Shown piece after piece: positions 6,655-11,840 of a stretch of 11,840 nt of DNA. Under the pieces are notes generated by a model that did not search any database, was not told where the DNA came from, and saw nothing but the letters and a program-made list of their open reading frames with translations. Both the position numbers and the translations under genes were made by a program. Positions within the stretch are counted from its first letter, which is position 1. Each line of letters begins with the position of its first letter. The DNA comes from Nitrosomonas sp. (GTDB lineage: Bacteria; Pseudomonadota; Gammaproteobacteria; Burkholderiales; Nitrosomonadaceae). The stretch covers positions 1 through 11,840 of the forward strand of contig JAJFJI010000156.1 in assembly GCA_021774205.1 (NCBI GenBank). The letters are read 5' to 3'.

Positions 6655-9600
6655 TTCTCGTGTATCCAGTCAAGCAGTTTCTTCTCGGGCATCGGGCGTG
6701 CTAACAGATATCCTTGAATTAGGTAACAGCCGTTTTGTTTAAGGAATGCCATTTGTTCCGTTTTTTCTACTCCTTCGGCAATTACCTGTAATCCTAGATT
6801 CTCAGCAAGGCCAATGGTTGCCAAAACAATTTTTCGGTCATTTGGATCGGTAAGCATACCGCGTACAAACGTTTGAGCAATCTTTAGGCGGTGAAAAGGC
6901 CAGTGCTTCAAAGTCGGCAAGGAAGAATAACCAGTTCCAAAATCATCCATGACAAGTTTAATACCTTTCGCTGCCAATACTTTAAGAATCAAGCCATTAT
7001 TTGCTCGGGGTTGAACAATAACTTGTTCGGTAACTTCCAGTTCTAGAGCGTCTCCAGGTAAGCCAACTTTATCTATTAGCTCAATGAGTTCTTTGTCAAA
7101 GACTTTATTGTTCAATTGACCGGAAGAGATATTGACAGCCATTACTTTGTGAAATAATCCACCATTACGCCAACGAACAAGTGCTTCACAGGCTTCTTTT
7201 AACACATAAAGCCCTAATCGATGCATCATGCCGTGTGTTTCAGCAATGGGAATAAATTCAGCGGGTGAGATATATCCATGAATAGGATGTTTCCAGCGCA
7301 GCAGTGCTTCAGTGCCAATCAGCTTGTTATTCTTGATATCAATTTGAGGTTGATAAACGAGAAAAAGCGCGTCTGTGTTTAAAGCTGTTTCGAGTTCATT
7401 GTGCAAATCAACGCGACGTTGAATTTCACGTGTCATTTCGCTAGTATGAAAAGCATAGCTTCCACGATCTTTATCTTTTGCTTTGTATAGGGCAATATCG
7501 GCCTCTTCAAGTAAGTTGGCTTCAATCTTTTCCCCTGGGCGCCAGATAGCAATCCCAATACTTGCACCACTGATAAATCTGGTCTGTTTGATGTCGTAGG
7601 GCTGTGACAACGAAACAATGAGTTCTTGTGCGAAAGTTACTGCATCATCAGTAGTTTTCAAGTCGCGCTGGATAATTACGAATTCATCTCCACCCAAGCG
7701 GGCGATATGATCTTCTTTTCGTATCCGATTTTTTAGTCGCCGTGAAACTTCTATTAATGTTTCATCACCGGCTGCATGACCCAGCGTGTCATTGATTTGT
7801 TTAAAATTATCCAGGTCCAGCATTAATACAGCAATTGTATTGCCAGAACGCTTAGCATGCGCTAATACTCGGTCCAGTTCTTCCGTAAACTGTGTGCGAT
7901 TAGGTAGACCAGTTAGACTATCGTGATAGGCAAGATACGAAATATGTGATTCATTCTTTCGCCACTGGTATTCGTGGTTTCTGCGTATATAGAAGGAAAT
8001 GATGGCAAGAAATACGCTAATTGAAGCAAGCAGATAAATAATTAAAACGGGTTCTGAAAATGCTGTCTGGTCACCAGTGGGTTTGGCGGCAATCTGCCAG
8101 AGGCCGCCGGGTATCATTATGTCCATCATGACAGAACGGTCATGGCTAAATAATTCCCCATTACCAAAGAAAACTTCGCCTCTATTGCCCATTCCGTTTT
8201 TTCCGCGGATGGCAAACTCCAATCCGAGGCTAGTATCATATAATCCCGCAGCGCGATAAAATGCATCCACAGGCATGACGGTTGAAACTATTCCCCAAAA
8301 TTTACGCTGTCCAGATATATCCTGAATATATACAGGCAATCGACCAATAAGGCCGACACCCCCTTGAACTAACTGAACCGGACCAGCAAGCACTAGCTGG
8401 CCAGATTCTTTGGCTTCCAAAACACTGGGCCATTGCGCCGGTAGTTGACGGTAATCAAGATTCATTACTTGCTGATTTCCTTCGAGTGGATAGACCATAC
8501 GGACGATTAGATCGGGTGCAGCGGCAATATTATTAATGTTAGGTTGATCGTCGATTAATTGCCGGGAAATTTGCTCAAATTCAGTCTGGGTTAAACCTGG
8601 GTTCAATTTGATATGCGTAATCAAACCTTTGAGCAGAAAAAAAGTGCTAGTAATTGATTCTTCCAGCTGTACACGCACCGTTAAAAGCTTAATCAGCGTT
8701 TCCTTTTTTTTATTTTCAATTTCCTGCTCTTGGTATAGCGTCACGGCAAAATATAGGATTGTCAATATAAAAATTACCGATATTAAGAGTGCCAAATACC
8801 CCAGATGGCGCTGACCCGGCCAAACCGCCAATAAAGTAACCGCTGCGAGTGATGAGATCAGAAGCGTAATTAATAACCAGTCGTATTGGTTTTCATTGGT
8901 GGAAGCGGGTGTGGATAGCTGACGCGTCATATCAAACTTTCCACTTATCACACCGATTTTTTTTAGTGCATCATGCATGTGTGCCCAACGTTCGGGATCA
9001 TTGTTGCCTAATGGAACTTGTGGGTAACGTGACAGTTGTTGAAAATGAGAGGCAAAATGGCGATTGAATCCCGTAATATCAGTCACTTGAAATTTTCTGG
9101 GGTATGTGCTGATAATTTTTTTAATGGTTTCTTCTTTATTATTTAATGCAAATTCCCAGCCACGTAGTGTCGCTTGTAAAAATTTTTCAACTAAAACAGG
9201 ATCATTTCTCAGTTTGTCACGATTTACGGAAATAACATCAGCATAAAAATCAATGCCATAATTTTCTGCATAAAGTGTATTAAGTGGAATATTCTTTTGT
9301 TTTGCAAGCCAAATGGTGCTGTCTGCATAACCTGGTATAACTTCTACCGCGCCGTTTACTAAGCTATCAATCGTGGGTGGAACATGCGCTCTTAATCTTG
9401 GATTAGGTGTAAGTGATTCATATTGCAACAGCAATTTGAAAATATAAATGCTGTCTGGGGAAACAGCGACCGATGCTTTGGCCAAATCTGAAAGCGTGTC
9501 GAGTTGTTTTTCTTTTAAGCTATGGAAAGCCCAGGGAGTTCGCTGCAAAATTGGTGCCAGGGCAACGATATTCGCTCCTTGGTCTTGGGCAATTAGTAGT

Positions 9601-9875
9601 GACAAGCCATCCAGCGGTGCAATATCCGCTTTACCACGGGCGATCGCATCGATTGCGTTGATGATTTTTCCTTCATCATTAAACCCGCCGCGTATTTCGA
9701 CTTCAATACCGACTTCATTATAGTAACCTTGCCATAATGCCTGGTAAAAACCAGCAAACTGAAATTGGTGATCCCATGGTAATTGAACGATTAAGTGTGA
9801 TCCAGATGCCCATACTTTCAGAGGAAGCAACATAACAATAGAAAATATAAGGATGCATCTTAGTATTACCTTCAT
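6615..9875 (-). CDS. Inner-membrane sensor: NMT1/THI5-like binding domain, CHASE, GGDEF, EAL
   Basis: A 1086-residue c-di-GMP turnover protein with two periplasmic input domains. Residues 1-24 look like a signal peptide (cleavage near WASG). Residues 25-320 resemble NMT1/THI5/SsuA-type solute-binding proteins (LPWDHQFQFAGFYQALWQG at 32-50, GKADIAPLDG at 81-90). Membrane helices lie at about 333-352 and 358-380. A CHASE-like domain follows at about 400-605 (YPLEGNQQV, 462-470), then a third helix at 609-629, giving a consistent out-in-out-in topology. GGDEF (about 645-810) has GGDEF at 728-732 and an RxxD I-site (RKED, 719-722). EAL (about 828-1072) keeps EAL 856-858, N914, E947, DDFGTG 977-982, K998, E1034 and Q1054, but the usual KID reads KIA (A1000). 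Both activities are possible; the net direction cannot be told. The ATG is the first start after an in-frame stop (9882-9884), with a weak Shine-Dalgarno. It starts 16 bases after maeA ends, so the two are probably cotranscribed. The ligands are unknown; a thiamine-precursor-like or other small molecule is only suggested by the fold family. Confidence 0.95.
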   Translation of the reverse strand: MKVILRCILIFSIVMLLPLKVWASGSHLIVQLPWDHQFQFAGFYQALWQGYYNEVGIEVEIRGGFNDEGKIINAIDAIARGKADIAPLDGLSLLIAQDQGANIVALAPILQRTPWAFHSLKEKQLDTLSDLAKASVAVSPDSIYIFKLLLQYESLTPNPRLRAHVPPTIDSLVNGAVEVIPGYADSTIWLAKQKNIPLNTLYAENYGIDFYADVISVNRDKLRNDPVLVEKFLQATLRGWEFALNNKEETIKKIISTYPRKFQVTDITGFNRHFASHFQQLSRYPQVPLGNNDPERWAHMHDALKKIGVISGKFDMTRQLSTPASTNENQYDWLLITLLISSLAAVTLLAVWPGQRHLGYLALLISVIFILTILYFAVTLYQEQEIENKKKETLIKLLTVRVQLEESITSTFFLLKGLITHIKLNPGLTQTEFEQISRQLIDDQPNINNIAAAPDLIVRMVYPLEGNQQVMNLDYRQLPAQWPSVLEAKESGQLVLAGPVQLVQGGVGLIGRLPVYIQDISGQRKFWGIVSTVMPVDAFYRAAGLYDTSLGLEFAIRGKNGMGNRGEVFFGNGELFSHDRSVMMDIMIPGGLWQIAAKPTGDQTAFSEPVLIIYLLASISVFLAIISFYIRRNHEYQWRKNESHISYLAYHDSLTGLPNRTQFTEELDRVLAHAKRSGNTIAVLMLDLDNFKQINDTLGHAAGDETLIEVSRRLKNRIRKEDHIARLGGDEFVIIQRDLKTTDDAVTFAQELIVSLSQPYDIKQTRFISGASIGIAIWRPGEKIEANLLEEADIALYKAKDKDRGSYAFHTSEMTREIQRRVDLHNELETALNTDALFLVYQPQIDIKNNKLIGTEALLRWKHPIHGYISPAEFIPIAETHGMMHRLGLYVLKEACEALVRWRNGGLFHKVMAVNISSGQLNNKVFDKELIELIDKVGLPGDALELEVTEQVIVQPRANNGLILKVLAAKGIKLVMDDFGTGYSSLPTLKHWPFHRLKIAQTFVRGMLTDPNDRKIVLATIGLAENLGLQVIAEGVEKTEQMAFLKQNGCYLIQGYLLARPMPEKKLLDWIHENYPNKLTTPSRPT

Positions 9876-9891
9876 GGCAACTTATAAATCT

Positions 9892-11508
9892 TTAGTAGTT
9901 CGGCTCGTACATCAAAGAAGCCACATAAGTGTCAAGATCATCTGGCAGATTTGTGTCAGTTAAACCTTCACTAAAAGCGACATGACAAACCGCTACTGCT
10001 ATCGCGAGTGACACTTCACGAATTTGTGTGAGTGGCGGATAAATTGCACCCATAGCAATTTCCCGTTCCGAAACGTTATTCGCCAACACTTCCGCCGCGG
10101 CAAGGAACATGGTTTGAGAAACCAGACGCGCTGCGCTTGCCTGTATGCCAAGACCGATCCCTGGAAATATGTACGCGTTATTGCCTTGTGCTGGGTGGAA
10201 TATTTTGCCGCCATATTGAACGGCCGCAAAAGGACTGCCACTGGCAAAAACTACTCGGCCATCACTCCATTTATAGGCTTCTTCCGCGGTGCATTCAGTA
10301 TGTGAAGTTGGATTTGATAACGCAATAATGACAGGGTGTTCGTTGACTTTAGCCATCTGGCGCACGATACTTTCATTGAAAGTTCCCGCTACGCCTGTCG
10401 CGCCAATAAGAACATCCGGTTTAATGTCGGCTATCGCGTCATGGAAACTTAGTGGCTCATGCGTATACTCATGTGCGTATGATTTAATACGCGGTTTAAT
10501 ATTTTCACTAGTAGACACGACTAACCCCTTTCTATCAATAAACCAAATTTTTTTGCGCGCGGCTTGCTCGCATAAGCCTGCCGAGCGGAATGCGTTGAAA
10601 ACGAGTTCAGCAATTCCGCTTGCTGCTGAACCAGTGCCCAAAAACATGATGGTTAAATCGGAAAATTTCTTTCGGGTAATGCGGCATGATGTATAGATAC
10701 CCGCTAGGGTGACGGCTGCGGTACCTTGAATATCATCATTAAAACAACGAACCTGCTTTTGATAGCGTTCCAGCAAATGAAAGGCGTTAGGCGCAAGAAA
10801 ATCTTCAAATTGGATCAATGCATTAGGAAACCGTGATTGAATCGCGCTAACGAACTCTTCAGTTAGTGAAAAATAAGCATTTCCCGTTAAGCGTGGAAAC
10901 GGATAACCCAGATATAAAGGATCCTCACGTAGAGGAACATTGTTGGTGCCCACGTCAAGCATTATTGGTATGCAATGCGCCGGATGAATGCCCGCACAGG
11001 CAACATATAAAGCGATTTTTCCAATCGGAATTCCCATCCCATTTGCACCAAGATCGCCAAGGCCCAGAATACGCTCCCCATCCGTCACTACAATTATTCG
11101 AATATCGGTTTCTGGCCAATTTTCTAGCAGTGAAGCGATATCTCCACGATCCTCTGGTGTAATATAGAGCCCTTGGGGTCTTCTGAAAATATGCGCGAAT
11201 TCTTTACATGCCTCTCCTACTGTTGGGGTATAAACCAATGGCATTATCTCATCCATATGATCTATCATGGTGCGGTAGAAAAGACGTTGATTACGGTCTA
11301 GCAACGCAGTTAAAAAAATGTATTTTTCTATGTTGGTGTTTTTTCGGCGCATGTTTTCGAGCGCACGTTTTTTTTGCTTGCCAATATCCGCCACATCATA
11401 GGGTAACAAACCACGTAAACCATGCCGATCTCGCTCTTCCCGCGAAAAAGCGGTTGACTTAGTCAGTGCTGAATCATCGAGTAACGCCTTTCCGCGCAGG
11501 TCTTTCAT
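9892..11508 (-). CDS. maeA: Malic enzyme, NAD-type (decarboxylating malate dehydrogenase)
   Basis: Cytosolic enzyme that oxidatively decarboxylates malate to pyruvate and CO2, reducing a nicotinamide cofactor and linking the TCA cycle to pyruvate. The 538-residue length suits the large bacterial/eukaryotic form (MaeA/SfcA-like), not the short or PTA-fused forms. The catalytic tyrosine is Y93 in VYTPTVGEAC, and the catalytic lysine is K164 in GIPIGKIALY. Metal ligands are E235 and D236 (FEDF) and D259. The family signature FNDDIQGTAAVTLAGI is at 256-271, and the dinucleotide loop GTGSAASGIAE is at 291-301. NAD preference is inferred from overall resemblance to MaeA, not proven by a single residue. 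The ATG (11506-11508) has a GGAG site 12 bases upstream. The gene reads toward, and ends 16 bases before, the double-sensor GGDEF-EAL gene. Confidence 0.95.
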   Translation of the reverse strand: MKDLRGKALLDDSALTKSTAFSREERDRHGLRGLLPYDVADIGKQKKRALENMRRKNTNIEKYIFLTALLDRNQRLFYRTMIDHMDEIMPLVYTPTVGEACKEFAHIFRRPQGLYITPEDRGDIASLLENWPETDIRIIVVTDGERILGLGDLGANGMGIPIGKIALYVACAGIHPAHCIPIMLDVGTNNVPLREDPLYLGYPFPRLTGNAYFSLTEEFVSAIQSRFPNALIQFEDFLAPNAFHLLERYQKQVRCFNDDIQGTAAVTLAGIYTSCRITRKKFSDLTIMFLGTGSAASGIAELVFNAFRSAGLCEQAARKKIWFIDRKGLVVSTSENIKPRIKSYAHEYTHEPLSFHDAIADIKPDVLIGATGVAGTFNESIVRQMAKVNEHPVIIALSNPTSHTECTAEEAYKWSDGRVVFASGSPFAAVQYGGKIFHPAQGNNAYIFPGIGLGIQASAARLVSQTMFLAAAEVLANNVSEREIAMGAIYPPLTQIREVSLAIAVAVCHVAFSEGLTDTNLPDDLDTYVASLMYEPNY

Positions 11509-11520
11509 ATTGATTTATTT

Positions 11521-11524
11521 CTCC
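11521..11524 (-). promoter_or_regulatory. Probable Shine-Dalgarno of maeA
   Basis: GGAG on the minus strand, within TTTGGAGAAA, lies 12 bases before the maeA ATG. The spacing is at the long end of the normal range. No convincing promoter could be assigned upstream; TTGCAT at 11573-11578 on the minus strand is a possible -35 box without a good -10 partner. Confidence 0.5.
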
Positions 11525-11840
11525 AAATAAAAATTTTCACCGGTATTGAGGAATATTTTTTCATTATTACCTATGCAATCATATGCGGATAAAAGAATTT
11601 TGCATTGGTTTGCTAGGCTTGTCGGCATTTTCACTGTAGCGATTTTACCAATAAACGAGAGGGTTATAATTTTCTTTTATGACAACTATTTATCCATGCT
11701 AACCCAGATTCTCTATTAGACATTTACCAATGACGATAAACTAATAGCGCAAACAATCCCTATCCAAATTATTTGGAAGAAGGAATTGCCAATTTAATTC
11801 ATAAACCCAAATAGTTTCAATAGGTTTTTCAAAGGAAATC
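11525..11840. other. AT-rich intergenic region upstream of maeA
   Basis: No convincing gene is seen. It must hold the maeA promoter (minus strand). On the plus strand a TATAAT at 11665-11670 with TTTACC at 11644-11649 (15-base spacer, short) could be a weak rightward promoter. The window ends in an AAAGGA Shine-Dalgarno-like run (about 11832-11837), so a rightward gene might begin just past the edge. A 48-codon plus-strand reading frame (11573-11719) lacks a ribosome site and is probably spurious. Confidence 0.4.

Noticed and set aside
10289..10696. 135-codon plus-strand frame inside maeA
   Set aside because: It is antisense to the malic enzyme NAD-binding region; no recognisable protein features.
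11573..11719. A 48-codon plus-strand reading frame (begins MQSYADKRIL) in the right intergenic region
   Set aside because: No Shine-Dalgarno at usable distance, no recognisable domain, and the length is easily reached by chance in AT-rich DNA.

Overview
The window looks like ordinary chromosome of a betaproteobacterium. The gene order pepA, holC, (small gene), valS on one strand is a familiar betaproteobacterial arrangement. The moderately AT-rich bases and the sequence style of the proteins would suit a Nitrosomonas-type (Nitrosomonadaceae) organism. That placement is an inference from gene order and protein character, not from a search. I see no tRNA, rRNA, CRISPR array, insertion sequence, phage gene or att site.

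Left third (1-4054, all minus strand): a leftward block of leucyl aminopeptidase (pepA), DNA polymerase III chi subunit (holC), an unrecognised small acidic protein, and valyl-tRNA synthetase (valS, cut by the left edge after 506 residues). A good sigma70-type promoter and a strong ribosome binding site precede pepA. A perfect 10-bp-arm hairpin lies between pepA and holC, so holC and the genes after it may be attenuated or separately transcribed.

Middle (4325-6654, plus strand): a probable two-gene operon, divergent from pepA. It holds an HDOD-GGDEF protein (a probable diguanylate cyclase with an intact I-site) followed 26 bases later by phosphoserine phosphatase (serB, last step of serine synthesis).

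Right (6615-11508, minus strand): NAD-type malic enzyme (maeA) and, 16 bases after its stop, a gene for a 1086-residue inner-membrane c-di-GMP protein. In order, that protein carries a signal peptide, an NMT1/THI5-type periplasmic binding domain, two membrane helices, a CHASE-type periplasmic domain, a third membrane helix, GGDEF and EAL. Its 3' end overlaps serB tail to tail by 40 bases. The last 332 bases (11509-11840) are AT-rich and non-coding as far as I can tell.

Taken together, housekeeping metabolism (peptide turnover, serine, malate/pyruvate) is interleaved with two c-di-GMP signalling genes. The most distinctive item is the double-sensor protein with a solute-binding front end, probably cotranscribed with malic enzyme. 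I found no clearly new multi-gene system. The most testable novelty is that sensor architecture and its coupling to maeA.
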